Notes under the pieces: generated by a model | What the model was told of the DNA's origin: nothing | Database searches by the model: none | What the model saw: only the letters and a program-made list of their open reading frames with translations | From: Bilabrum cf. latius | Taxonomy: Eukaryota > Bigyra: Bicosoecida > Bigyra > Bicosoecida | Direction of reading: 5' to 3' | NCBI GenBank assembly: GCA_965178125.1 | Contig: OZ237773.1 | Location: 62,001 to 126,000 of the forward strand | Length of the DNA: 64,000 nucleotides | Shown: positions 46,089-57,549 of the stretch, piece by piece | Numbering within the stretch: the first letter of the stretch is position 1 | Layout of the letters: every line of letters starts with the position of its first letter | Position numbers and translations under genes: made by a program

Positions 46089-46834
46089 TCAAAGGATGCT
46101 CTTCTCCTCGCCCGTGGCGCCCTTCTCGCTGACGTACATACCATCAAGGAACTTACGGATATCCTTCTTGCGCACGAGGCACGCCTGGTGCAGGCGGGCG
46201 GCGGCCTGGGACACATCCTCGATCGCGTTGCCAGTCACGTTGTACTGGTCCTTCACGGAGGTGTCCTTCGCCACGGTCACTCCCTTGGGGATGCTGACAT
46301 ACCTAGGGCGGCGCTGGCCGATGAAGTTGCGGATCTCTACGGTCTGGTCCACTCCCTTGGTGCCCTCTAGGGTGATGGTCACGGGGAAATGGGCGTACGC
46401 GCAGCGCAGCCTGTAGGTGTATCCCTGCGTTCAAAATGACCCACACGATGATACAAAACAGTATGTGTGCAGTAAAGGCATGCAAATCGAAACTCTAATT
46501 CATGTCAGGCTACAGACAAACGACTAGTTCCAGCGCGTAGCAGCAGCAACTGTGTCGGAAGAGCCTCCAAACCCTATCTTACCTTGGTCACGCCAACCAT
46601 CATGTTCTTGATGTGCGTGCACACAGTTCGCAAGAAAGCGTTCTCCTTTCGGAGGCCGCCCCACACATCAATCTTGATGGAGGTGGCCGAGAGCTGGTCA
46701 ACGGAGCACTTGATGTGCTTGAACTCCCGGGTGAGCTCTCCATTGGGGCCAACCACGGTGATCTTGCGGCCCTTGCACTTGAAAGTAACACCCTCCAGGG
46801 CACGAACAATCTGGGTAGCCAGGATGGTCTTCAT
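46089..46834 (-). CDS. RPL9: 60S ribosomal protein L9 (uL6)
   Basis: Exon 1 (46583-46834, 84 codons) and exon 2 (46089-46424) are separated by a 158-bp intron (GTAAGA donor, CGCAG acceptor) and give 195 residues, the normal length for eukaryotic uL6. Recognisable blocks are MKTI at the start, RTVCTHIKNMMVGVTKGY across the splice, YAHFP, VEIRNFIGQ, and the C-terminal KDIRKFLDGMYVSEKG. The protein is part of the large ribosomal subunit near the factor-binding site. This highly expressed gene contains no TAG codon and ends in TGA. Confidence 0.97.
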
Positions 46835-47590
46835 TCCGACCGAATCTCTTCTGTGCTTGTTTGGTGGTCGGTGATCGGACTGAATCTGGTTTGGAAAAAT
46901 ATTTGTACAGTGTTGTTGTGTGTCCCAAAATTGAAGTATCTGTCCATCTGGCTTGAGGCCAATTACTTTAGTTGTGAGCATTGTATATCTAGTTTTCGTT
47001 TATAATTGTTATTAGTACGCTGATCCGCTTGCGATTCTGTTCGAATGTAGTTCCAAAAGGACCTGCAGCAGTACCCGTAGCATTGATGCTAGGCTTGCAC
47101 CGATTCTCCTTCAAATGTTTGGATAGCCTGATTTGTACCGGCTGGCACGCGTGTATAATTATGCTGCATACCGTAGTTGGCCCCCGTTGTTTGCCATGGA
47201 ATTGCGTCAAATGGTAGGATATGCAGGGCGGGCATGGTCGCGAATGAGCAAGTTACGGAATCGCTGCATGCTGTCGATCTTGTTGTGCTACATGAGTGCT
47301 TAGCACCCCCAAACAGTTTCGAAGATATGTTGCTACGCATTCATTGGGCTGATTTCGACTTGCACCTTCTCCCGGCTACCATCACGCAGCTTGGCAAAAC
47401 GAATCGACCACTGGGTCTGATCCGAACACGGCCGCGGTACTGAACCAGGGTCCACACAGCTGGGAATCCCGGGTACAGACGGCGATAATAGCCCCTAAAT
47501 TTATTTGAATACCAGCAGTCAGCTGCTGCACCTCTTCTGCGCAGTCCGACCTGTGAGTGGCGAACCACAGCTCCCAACTCTCCAGGAGTG
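46835..47590. other. Divergent intergenic region, no gene seen
   Basis: Between the start codons of RPL9 (-) and the 3116-residue gene (+), it should hold both promoters and leaders. An acceptor-like CGCAG and donor-like GTGAGT occur close together near 47540-47560, so a short 5' exon of the plus-strand gene is possible but cannot be resolved. Confidence 0.45.
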
Positions 47591-49224
47591 ATGCACCGGC
47601 ACGGGCGCAGGGCGAGCGCGGGCGATGGAAGCGGTCAGGGGTCGCACTAGAGCGGACAGGCGCCCATGGACGGAGCAGGACCCCAGGGTTCGTTGCAGGT
47701 CACCATGCCCTCGCCATCGCCATCACCGTCACCATCGCCCCCGCCCCCTGTTGGAGTCGTAGGTGATCCCAGCGGCGTAAGGGGAATGGAAGGAGAGTCT
47801 CCCGTGGCCATGCAGCCAATGCAATCGTCCTTCAAGCTGCAGGACAGCTCTACCGCCAGCAGCGGTGCCGCGGCTCCGACGGCGTCCTAGTCATCGGACG
47901 TGCCCGCAGCAGCCCGCTCGTCACACCGAACCGGCCCAGCACGGATTTCCGTAGACACAGGTGCTCTCTTTCTGGACTCGAGCGGCGATCCTAGTTCCGG
48001 TTTACCGTCTCCGGTGGCCCGGGCGCGCGAAGCCTCGCTCAGGCGCCCGCCCTCCCCGGAGGCTGCAGCCAGCATGAGGCAGAGGCTGGAAAAAATCGCG
48101 GATGACGCGTGCGCGCTCCTGCGTGCCATTGGCTGCCACGACCTGGCAGCCAGAGAGGAGGCCCGACCGAAGAAAGAGTGGGCTGCGCTGCTACCCAAGC
48201 ACGCGGCCAGGGGCCCCGCCGCTGCGCTGCCTGGCGGTCGCAACCTCCTGAGATCCCTGGGCGGGAGCGCCCCATAGGGTGCACTGCATGGTGGTGCTGC
48301 CCCGAGCGGGCAGGTAAGGCTTCGGTCAACGCTGGACGGGTGGCAGACAGGCCAGGCGGGATCGGAGTCTTCGAGTGCGCCCAGCGGAGCCTCAAGCGGG
48401 ACTCGATCCGGGGATGTCGGCGGTGCTAGTCAGCCGGGCAGTGGTCGACATGAACGATCGAACCATGGATCAGCTGCGATGCAGAGCGAGGAATCTGGTG
48501 ACAATGCTGGTGGGGGCAGCAGCATCGTGGGTGGAGAGTCCTCGTCTTCTGCTCGAAGCAGCGTGCTGGGAGCCGCTTCTGCCATGGGTTGCGGGGATGT
48601 GGGTGTGCCCCACTACGCCGGCGACTGGCCCGGGTATGGTGTTGCGCCCGGAGACGGCTGTGCGCGTGCCCTTCCGTGGCTCGGGGAAGCCGAGGCGCTG
48701 CACGGCCTGGAGAACACGCGAGGTCTGCACCCCTAGTGCTACCACGACCCCACCTACTGGTACAGATAGCTCGGCCTGCCCCTGGGGGAGGGCCTAAAAG
48801 GTGCTCGGCTGCGGCTAGAGGAGGATAGGGAGCTTGCTAGGCTGCAGGAAGAGGCAAAGAACAGGCAGAGGAAGGAGGCAGCCAGGAGGGGGAGGGCCAG
48901 GGGGAGGGGGAGAGGCAGAGGACGAGGGAGGGGCAGAGGCAGGGGTAGGGGCAGGGGTAAGGCCTCTCCGGCCGCGAAAGGAGAGGACACGGCACAGGGG
49001 CTGCCTGCTGGCGCGGACCTGACGTCACCCTCCAGCCAGCTTGGATCGCAGGCGGGTGGGACCAGCAACCCTGGCACGCCCTCCACGCTGGAAGCAGCTC
49101 TGGCGCTCGCTGCCTCGTCAATCGATGCATCGCAAGGTGATGTGGTTCGTGCAGCATCTTCGATCACCGAACCAGAGGTGGGCGCCGTCTCAAGCACCGC
49201 AGACGGGACCGCGACCGGTGCTGC

Positions 49225-49263
<39 letters not shown>

Positions 49264-52200
49264 TGCCGCCGCGGTAGCAAGCGGTGTGACGAGTGGGCTG
49301 CTCCCCCCGGTGGAGCGCGCGCTCACGGAAGACGTCGTCAAGGTCGCTAGTAATCTGTACAAGGATGCCCAGACGCTCGGATTTCCCCGCGGTGCCGACC
49401 GCATGGCCGACATGCCTGCCGGGCTCGACGCTGCCCTGCCAAAGTACCTCCTAGATCGAATGCCTGACAGGCTTCCAGATCCCAAAGGGTTGGCGTTGTC
49501 AGATCCGCAGCCAGCCACGCAGAGCAACCAGAGGGACGTGGAACCGGTGCTTGACCCTTCGAGCGCAGGTTCGAGACCCGCTGGGGCGGGACCGCTCGAG
49601 GACGCCGTGGGTCTGATCGAAGGTGCTTCTGCTGCTGGTGTGACGAGTACGGGGCGGCCGGGTCGCTCGGGATCCAGCTCTGCCTCTTCGAACGGGGAGC
49701 GGCGCAACAGGGAGGCGCAGGCGCTTCTGATGGACCAGGCGCAGGATAGGCTCCGGGAGCGGGAGAGGAAAGCCAAGCAGGAGCTGCAGGACTGGCGCGA
49801 AGCCGCCGTGAAGCCAACCGCAGTCAGTCGTTTCGGCAACCTGTGCTACGGGAACGCTGCCGCGCAGAGCGGCTTCGTGGACATGCAGTGCGACGAGCCC
49901 CCGCCCCTGCCGAACGGAGACATGGGCCAGATCGCGCTGCAGGAGTGGAAGGAGAAGCGAGAGCACGCTCTCAGCGTGCTCCGAGGTGACGAGAGAGAGT
50001 CGTGGGCCGCTGCATCCCTGGCTGCGGCGGCTGCCGAGCTTGCGAGCATGGCGCAAGACGAGGCGGAGGAGGCGTATGCCGCGGCATGCAGGGCGCACGC
50101 GATTCAGATGCGACTTGCGGATCGGCTGCGTGCGACAGCTGGCTCTGCACGAGGTCAGCAACCCATGGATACGGGGGAGGGCGCGGAGACCCCCAGCACG
50201 AGCAATGCACCTGCACGAGCGCTCAGCGCGCCACGGGTGCAGCCGCTGAATGGCTGCTTGACCGGTCTCGTCGACCTGCAGGAAGCGAGGACGCAGATCG
50301 ATGAGAAAGTGCGGCTGGACTCGAGTTTCGATGGGTACCCCTCCACGAACCTGTGCGCCACGGTCCCGATCGACAAGGCCACTGCCCGGGCGTATCAAGC
50401 CAACCACATGGTGACTCCTTGCGCGTCCAAGCCGGAAAAGCCGGTGCATCCTGCTGCGGTGCAGGGCCCTGGTGGGCAGGCCATGGCTGCCTCGAGCGCA
50501 AGCGGTCCTTCATCGTCCTCTTCACTGGACCATTCAGCGCCTCGCCCCAGCGGCGGCACTAGTGGAGACGGTGGCCAGGCGCATGCACCCAACGGAGCGA
50601 GTGCTGTGGATGCTGTCTAGGGTAATGAGCAGGGCAATGGACCTTCGGCCGCTGGTACCACTGGTGCCGATGCAACCAGGCAGGGGGGAAATGACTGTAG
50701 CACCGGGAGCAACAAGAGCGTGGAGGGTGCGGCAAACGGGGCTGACGAGGCGGAGGATATCCTCAAACAGTTCGTAGGCGAGGTGCAGCGCACGGTAGTG
50801 CGAGGCCCGCTGGTGCTGCACGGCCGGATGAACCCCTGGACATGGGCCGCCGCGCCTGCCCGCAAGCGGAGGCGAACCAGCGCGTTTGGCACCGCGAGGG
50901 CGATGGGGCAGCGCAAGGTGGAGGTGCAGCAGCGGGCAAGGACGGGCCATGGGTCTGCTGGCCAGCCTCATGGTTCGAGCGACCTGAAGCTGGAGGCGAC
51001 CTTTCGTGGATGGGAGCTGGACGGCAACGAGCCGTCCTTTGACCAGACCAGGATGGGGCCCGGGCACGTGCCTGAAGGCGCCAAATGCCCAGCTCCTGCC
51101 AAGGCATCATCGTGTGCCGCTCCCTCTCCGGCCATACGAGCGACTGAAAGTGGCCAAAGTCGCCCTGATGGCGGCACAGGCGACGGACAAAGCGCCTAGA
51201 CCGGTACCGGCGCCTGCAGCGGCTCCACCAGCAAGGCTCAAGAGGGAGTCGCTATGACAGCAGCCGACGCTGCCTCTAGCAATACAAGCGAGTAGGAAGG
51301 CAAAGGCAGTGATCACGCGGGTGCGGGTGCGGGTACTGCGCCTGCCAACCATGTGAGTGCATCGAACGGCAGTGCAGCAGCCCATCGTGCATCTGCCAAC
51401 GTTACCCTGGGCAACGACGACGAAGAGTACGTCGACATCATGGGCGGGTCTGAGTGCGCCGATCTGTCTGCGTGCTCGCACGGTGATGATCCCACGGACG
51501 TGCTCGGGCACTGGACGGGCCCTGGACTGTGCGTGGGGCCGCCTACATTCAACAAGATGGGGCCGACGGCAGAGGCGAGCAGCCTGATCGAGCTGCAGAA
51601 GCTGGCGCACTCACACAATCAGGTCGCGAGCGCCTGGAGAAGGAGCTCCAGGCAGGAACAGGCCGACGTGCTGCGGCGAGTCAGGAAGATCGGAGAGATT
51701 TCCAACCACCTGCCAGCCAGTAGCCTGCCGCAGCCAGCCCCTATAAAGTACATCAAGCAGGAACAAGACGCTCTGGAAGCCAAGGAAAGGGTGGTCAAAG
51801 AGGTGCAGCAGGCTCTGGCGCAGGAGCCTGCTTCTGCTTCGGGCAACGACGACGGGCAGGACGTGAGCGGAGCCGTGCGGGCCAAGGCACTCAGCGAGGT
51901 GGCAAAGGGCATGAAGCCGGTCCCGATCTTCCGGCCAGGGTGGGTGGAGTCACTCGAGCGCGTCTCCCTAGCGATGGAAAGTGACCCCGAGGGCCTTCTG
52001 GCGAGAGCCGCAAGGTCCAGCCCGAACGGCATCAAGATCCAAGAATCGCTGCTGCAGCAGCAGAGGAAGCTGGCCCGCAGGGAGGCCGAGCAGGCAATCT
52101 ACACGGCAAGGGCGATGGCCCAGTCAGCAGCCGAGGCCATTGGCACCGCCGCCGCCACCTCCCACAGGGGGCCATGGATGCCAGCCACGAGGGCCTTGAT

Positions 52201-55200
52201 CGACGTTGACTCGGCCTCGCTGTGGCTGCCTGTGACAGACCCAGAGGAATACGCGGCGCGCCGCAGGGCATCGGCACGCCAGGACATGGATGGCGGCGTG
52301 CAGGCAAAGCCTGGCGGGGGCACGCTGCTCAAGCCCGAGTTCGAATCGACGGGCGAGTCCTTCATGGCCGACATGCTGGCTATCGGAATGGACGAGCAAG
52401 CAGAGATCGAGCAGATGGCAACCAAGCCGTGGAGCCTTCAGTCCGGCAAGCCGGCGTGGAGGCAGGCCCAGATGCTGGGTCAAAAGGAGCTGCCAGACCC
52501 GCCCGTGAAGCGAGCTATTCGAGCTGGGAGACCGGCGTGGCTGAGGCTCCAGACGCAGAAGCGCGTGCTGCTTGCTGCCAGCCAGGGCAGCGGTGAGGTC
52601 GGTCGCAAGCTGAGGGCCATGGGCGTGGAGTCCTCGACAGAGAACGCTTGGCTGGCGGAGGAGAAGCTGGACCAGGAGAAGGAGGCCCAGGGCAGGCTAT
52701 CTAGGCGGGAAGGGGGCTACGAGGCACCGGGGACACCGGCAGAGGAAGGCGCAGGTGCATCGGGCGCTGACGTGACCTCGTCGCGCTTGGAGATGCTGTC
52801 AAGCGTGTGCCCGGTGCCACCCGCCCAGCTGCACGCGAGATCGAGACCCGAGACGCGCGAGGCAGGCGCATTCGCCACTGCTGGCCTTCTGGGGCTCTGC
52901 AGGCGACTTTGGTCGACCATCGGTGGCAGTGACACGTGGCTGGGTAGAGAGATCGGGCTCTCTGGCTGGGACTTGCCGGCGGACTCGTACAGCACGATGC
53001 ACGACCCATCGCTCGGAGACGCATCGCGCGGTAGTGCGGGCTTGGGTGGCGCTAAGCGCAAGAAGGCGAGTCCAAAGTGGTGGCTTCCTCGGCTGGCCAG
53101 AGAAGAGGGCCTATGGAGCACGCTTGAGAGCACGAGGCCGACCAGGCGGCGGCACGCGCTCTTCCCAGGCAGCCGGCTCGCAGCGGTGCCTGACACGGCA
53201 GTGCAGCTCGCAATCCCCACGGCGCAGCCCAAGCCAGCCACGCTCTGCTCGCGGGAGCACATCCGGGCTCTCTTTCAGCAGTATCAGGACAATATCAGGA
53301 AGACCATGGAGGCGGAGCGGGCGGCCAAACAGGCTCGGCTCAGTGCGGAGCTGCAGCGGCAGTCGAGGGAGCGGATCCAGATCATGAGCCAGGCGGCCCG
53401 TCTGCCGGTTGGTGCTGGCCTGCCTGTCCTCGGGGGGGCAGGAAGCGACGCAGTGGCAGCGGCAGCAGCCGCAATGGAAGGGGTGCGTGCTGCATCGGAC
53501 CAGGCGCCGATGCTCGGGGATGACACTGCGGGAAGCTCGACGCCGGGTACTCCTGCCGGGGCAGCGGCTTCCAGCGGGGCGAGCAAGGTGGCAGCCAAGG
53601 GCCGCGGCAGGGGCAGAGGGAGGGGCAGAGGGGGGGGCAGAGCTGCCTCCTCAAGCGACAGGGCAGCGGGTGCCACGCCAGCTGGTGGTACTACGTTAGG
53701 CAAGAAGCGTGGCAGGTCAAAATCGACAGGCAAGGCAAACGACAGCCGCTTGCATGCAGGATCAGAGGACAGTCAGGCGGCGGCCTCTGGCGGCGCGGGT
53801 ACGGCTGCAAGCGCCGATTCGGGCAAGGGCAAAGCAGCCAATCCCAAGGGGAGCAAGCGTCGCAGGAAAGGCAGCACCGGTGCGGCGACATCCACAACTG
53901 ATGGCAGCACTGCTGCTTCATCTGGCAGGCCGCAGCCCCTCAAGCTCAAGCTACCGGGCACGCAAGGGGGAGCAGTGCCCGCCGCCTTGACATCTGCAAG
54001 CGCGACCGCAGCAACGCCTGCGTTTGGCGGGGCTGGAAACGAGACGCCGTCGGGCATGACTCCGCGTCCAGGGAACGCTTCGATCTCCGGGCTGCTTACC
54101 ATGGTGCGGGCCTTTCAGTTCAGGCGGCAGCCTTTGCGGCTTCCAGTCCCGCCCTTCCCGCTGCCAGGCGTGCTACGTGTACTCGGTACTGCTGCAGGCG
54201 GGTCCATGTCAACGCTGGCGGGGTACCCATGGTTCGCGGCACCCGATTCTTCCCTGGTTGGGATGGGCAAGGGCAAGAAGAAGACGAGCAAGAAGGTCAA
54301 GGACGGTCACGCGTTCGCAGGACCGCTGCAGCTGGATCGGTTCGGCAGGGTGATCGTGAGGGCGGGGGCACTCGCGAAGATGGCCAAACAGGCCGAGTTC
54401 TCCGGGAGCTACCCCTTGTCATCCACCGGTGGGGCGGGTGCATTGGCTGAGGAACAGGCGGCGGCTGATGCAAGGCTGGATGCGAGAGGCATGCTGGCCC
54501 TGGATCCGTTCAACCCCTGCCTCCACGTGTATCCTCTGTACGTGCATTTGCTGGACTTAAATGCGGTCGCTAGCCAGCTGGGCAACATGGCGGTCAAGCC
54601 GGTGCAGACTGCTACCGAATCCACAGAGGGAGGCAATGAGGTAATCGCGTGGGTTAATGCGGGCGCGGCCAGCTCGAGGCCAACTTAGCCAATGGGTAAA
54701 CCTGTCATGATACCATACGGGCAGATCACTGCGCCCACGCTTGAGGCGGCGCAGCAGGTCTCTCAGGGCGGTAAGCGCGGGCACGGTGCAAGCGCGCACG
54801 ACACTGTGGCCAAGCTGCTGCACGTTGGCGACGACTCGAGGTCGATGCGGCGGCTCCTCGGTTCGGGCACGACTGCATCGGGTGGGAAGGGGAAGGGAAA
54901 AGGGAAAGGCAAAGGCAAAGGGAAAGGCACAGGGAAGGGCACTGCAGCGAGCAGCACGGCCTTGGACGTTCTTCACGACAGGCGCAGGCGGCAGCTGCAC
55001 CCTGTGCTTCGGGCGCACACGGAAGCATTCGGAGACCTCGTGCAATACCGACTGCCCTGTGTGATTGGCCACGCCGGGTGCGGCATGGAAGTAGCGTGTC
55101 TGGAGCACGCACCTGAGGAAGTCACGGCTGCAGTGAAGCAGGAAGGCCGGCACTCCGTATCTCACTGGGCCGTGCACATTGATCCCGAGACCTAGGGCGC

Positions 55201-56941
55201 CAAATGGGTCAAGTAGCCACTGGGCGATGCAGCCGACAGGCCCGGGCACCCCCAGCACCCTGCCGCGCATGCATCTGCGGGGACATCTACTTCTTCTTCT
55301 TCTTCCTATGGACACGGTGGCCCCTCTGTGGCCCATTCGAGCACAGAGGAGGATGCAGGCCAGAGTACCCCGAAACCAGGTGCTGGGGCCTCTACGCCAT
55401 ACACTCCGTCTTCCTCGAGGCATTCCGCGCTGCGGCGAGCCATGCAATCCCCGATGCCGCCGCCTCCCATGCCCGACAAAAATGTCAAGATCACGCTGCT
55501 GCGAAGGGTGGTGCAGCCCATGCCGGCCGCCTCGACTGCAGTGGAGGCAGGCGGCGACGCGGAGTTGTGGTCCCACTGCGAGACGTTGCCCAAGCGGTGG
55601 GCCAGCGTGAAAGGGCCGAAGAATGTGACGAGTGCTGCGAAGAGTACCGCTGGGCCGAGCAGCTCCAGTCAGAGCAACGGAGCAGCTGCCGCAGGAAATG
55701 CGGCTGGTGGGGCGGCGGGGCAACTGGTAGCTGCGGGTGGGGCCTTGGTCGGACCGGCAGTCGCAGGGACGGGCCCGGGAGGGTGCGACGGTCCCGGCGC
55801 TCCACGCGACTGGTCCTGGGGCCCGATCATTCGGATCTAGGGACTGGGCCATGCTCTTCTGAGCCGGCACGTGGGGGTGGTCAAACAGGCTCGCGATGTG
55901 GCCCAGGATGAAGCCAAGAGGCTCGCTGGGTACAACCCAAGCGCGCAGGTTGTGGGTTCCGATTCCGCGCCTGGAGGCAGCGGTAGCAAGTCGAAGGCCA
56001 AGGGGGGGAGAGGCAAGTAGACAGGGCGTGGAAGATCCAAGAGCGTCTCGAAGGGACGAAAGGGGTCGGACTCTGCCGTACAACCGGCTGAGACTCCCCT
56101 CGTGCAGACGCCCGCCGGTGCTTTGTCTGTTCCCGGCACGCCGGCAACGCCACAGCAGGGTCAGGCGGGCAAAGGCGGCAAGTCAGGTGGCAAAGGTGGA
56201 GGTGGTAAAAGAGGCGCGAGCAAGTCAGGGGGCAGTAGCAGCAAGGGCAGTGGTGGCAAAACTGGTGCTGCTGCGGCGAAAGGCGGAAAGGGCAAGGGTA
56301 GAAAGACCCCCGCAGCGAAGAGCAACGCAGGAGGCGCAAGGAGCCGACGTGGATCCGGCCAGTTTACAGCAAGCTCGGGCAAGCCACCGGCTGGGATCAT
56401 TGCTACGGGCGTCCCGACCTTACCGGCGCAGCAGGCATCGGTCCCTGGCCCGCCCGCTGCCCGTGCACCGGCGGACCGGCCAGCCACGACACCCGCTGCA
56501 AGCGATTTCATCAACCTCGCAATCCAGTCCCTGCAGCCGCAATAGCAGCTACAGCAGCAGCTGCGGCCACAACAACAGCAGTAGCAGCAGCAACAGCAGT
56601 AGTAGCGGGCCGTTGCTCATGCCCAGCCGATGGCCGTGCCAGCTTAGCACGGCCATTTGCCCTCTGCCTACGGCGCAGGGCCTGGTGTACCAATGACTGC
56701 TGCAATGCAAGCGGGTGCACCGCAGGGAAGGGTGTTGGGATAGAGTACCGGAGCAGCTGGCGCGCCCATCTCTTCCGCAGCTTTCATGGGGCTTGCCCAG
56801 CCCCAAGGATTGATGCATCCAACGGGGAGGATGGGCGTGGGACATGCGCCTTACCAGCAGGCTGGTCACTCGGCGCAGCAGCAGCAGCGGTCGCACGGAT
56901 AGTCGTGGGGCCAGTAGCACCGCAATGACGGACATCAATAA
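47591..56941 (+). CDS. 3116-residue RG/KG-rich, polyGln protein (probably nuclear)
   Basis: A single frame of 3117 codons from ATG 47591 to TAA 56939-56941 with about 21 in-frame TAG and no internal TAA or TGA. Low-complexity modules recur: an Arg-Gly run (48890-48960), polySer (49225-49262), AT-hook-like RGRGRGRGG (about 53605-53640), Lys-Gly repeats (54880-54950 and 56160-56300) and a Gln-rich C-terminus. Ordered helical segments lie between, for example LQEWKEKREHALSVL near 49945, and a Phe/Leu-rich region near 54110-54400. The composition suggests a chromatin, RNA-binding or condensate-forming scaffold, but no domain was recognised. The Gln-rich tail (56530-56610) mixes CAG, CAA and TAG codons. 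The start may be preceded by an unresolved 5' exon. Confidence 0.8.
49225..49262 (+). repeat. AGC trinucleotide tract encoding polySer
   Basis: About twelve AGC codons in the 3116-residue gene, a simple-sequence expansion. Confidence 0.9.
56535..56610 (+). repeat. Gln-rich tract of mixed CAG, CAA and TAG codons
   Basis: In the frame of the 3116-residue gene this stretch reads mainly CAG and CAA interspersed with four TAG, two of them adjacent. TAG behaves here as a synonym of CAG, one transition away. It is the most direct codon-level evidence in the window for UAG = Gln. Confidence 0.9.
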
Positions 56942-56955
56942 TTTAGGGACATCCT

Positions 56956-57333
56956 TTACTTTACCATCCTTTTTAGTACTAAAGAGACATGCAAGGTCCT
57001 GCGCGGGTCAGTGTAGCCGTCCTTGAAGAAGAATGCGTCTGCCGCCGGACCCGCAGCGGTGTTCGTCCCGAATGCCTTCACGAACGCCCGGGGAACAGCA
57101 GTTCCGGTCTCTCGATCGCGCACCGTCAGCCGGCCGAATTGCTCAGCCACAGACACCCGCAAGCCAGACCGAAGCACAGTCGCCTCCCCCTCCCCCACCC
57201 CACCCCACCCCTTTACGAAGGTGCCGAAATTTAGATCTTGAGGAGCTGAAGCAGCCGAAAACGACGCCAGCTACGATAGGTTCGCTGAACGGAGAGAAAG
57301 TTCGGCTAAAGGCAATCTAGACTCTAGAATCAT
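56956..57333 (-). pseudogene. Fragment with FFKDGYTD motif, C-terminal end of a larger protein
   Basis: The frame from an ATG at 57333 to TAA 56956 encodes about 125 residues, one TAG included. The last 60 residues (VRDRETGTAVPRAFVKAFG, then FFKDGYTDPR) resemble the C-terminus of long uncharacterised eukaryotic proteins in which a beta-sandwich ends in a YKDGYTDxRG motif. Only this end is present, upstream sequence is AT-rich and weakly coding, and a G-rich run interrupts it, so it is probably a truncated relic. It is convergent with the 3116-residue gene, 14 bp from its stop. Confidence 0.35.
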
Positions 57334-57549
57334 TGACGGCTACGATCCACTTTTAGCAAACCTAGTATCCTTGATCGGACTGTCAGTACCTTATTTATCC
57401 AGCTGCTTGTGTTAGGTAAATTAGGGCTTGTTCGCATCGGAAGAGCTCGTTGTTGACATTATGCAGCCGTTCGTTCATTTGTTTCGCTGAATGTTTGTCG
57501 CAATTGTTTGCATTTTGGAGATGATTCCCCTGCGTTTGTTCTTCACCGT

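Noticed and set aside
54557-56083. 508-codon minus-strand open frame
   Set aside because: Antisense to the 3116-residue gene, whose own frame is open for 9 kb and has consistent low-complexity modules.
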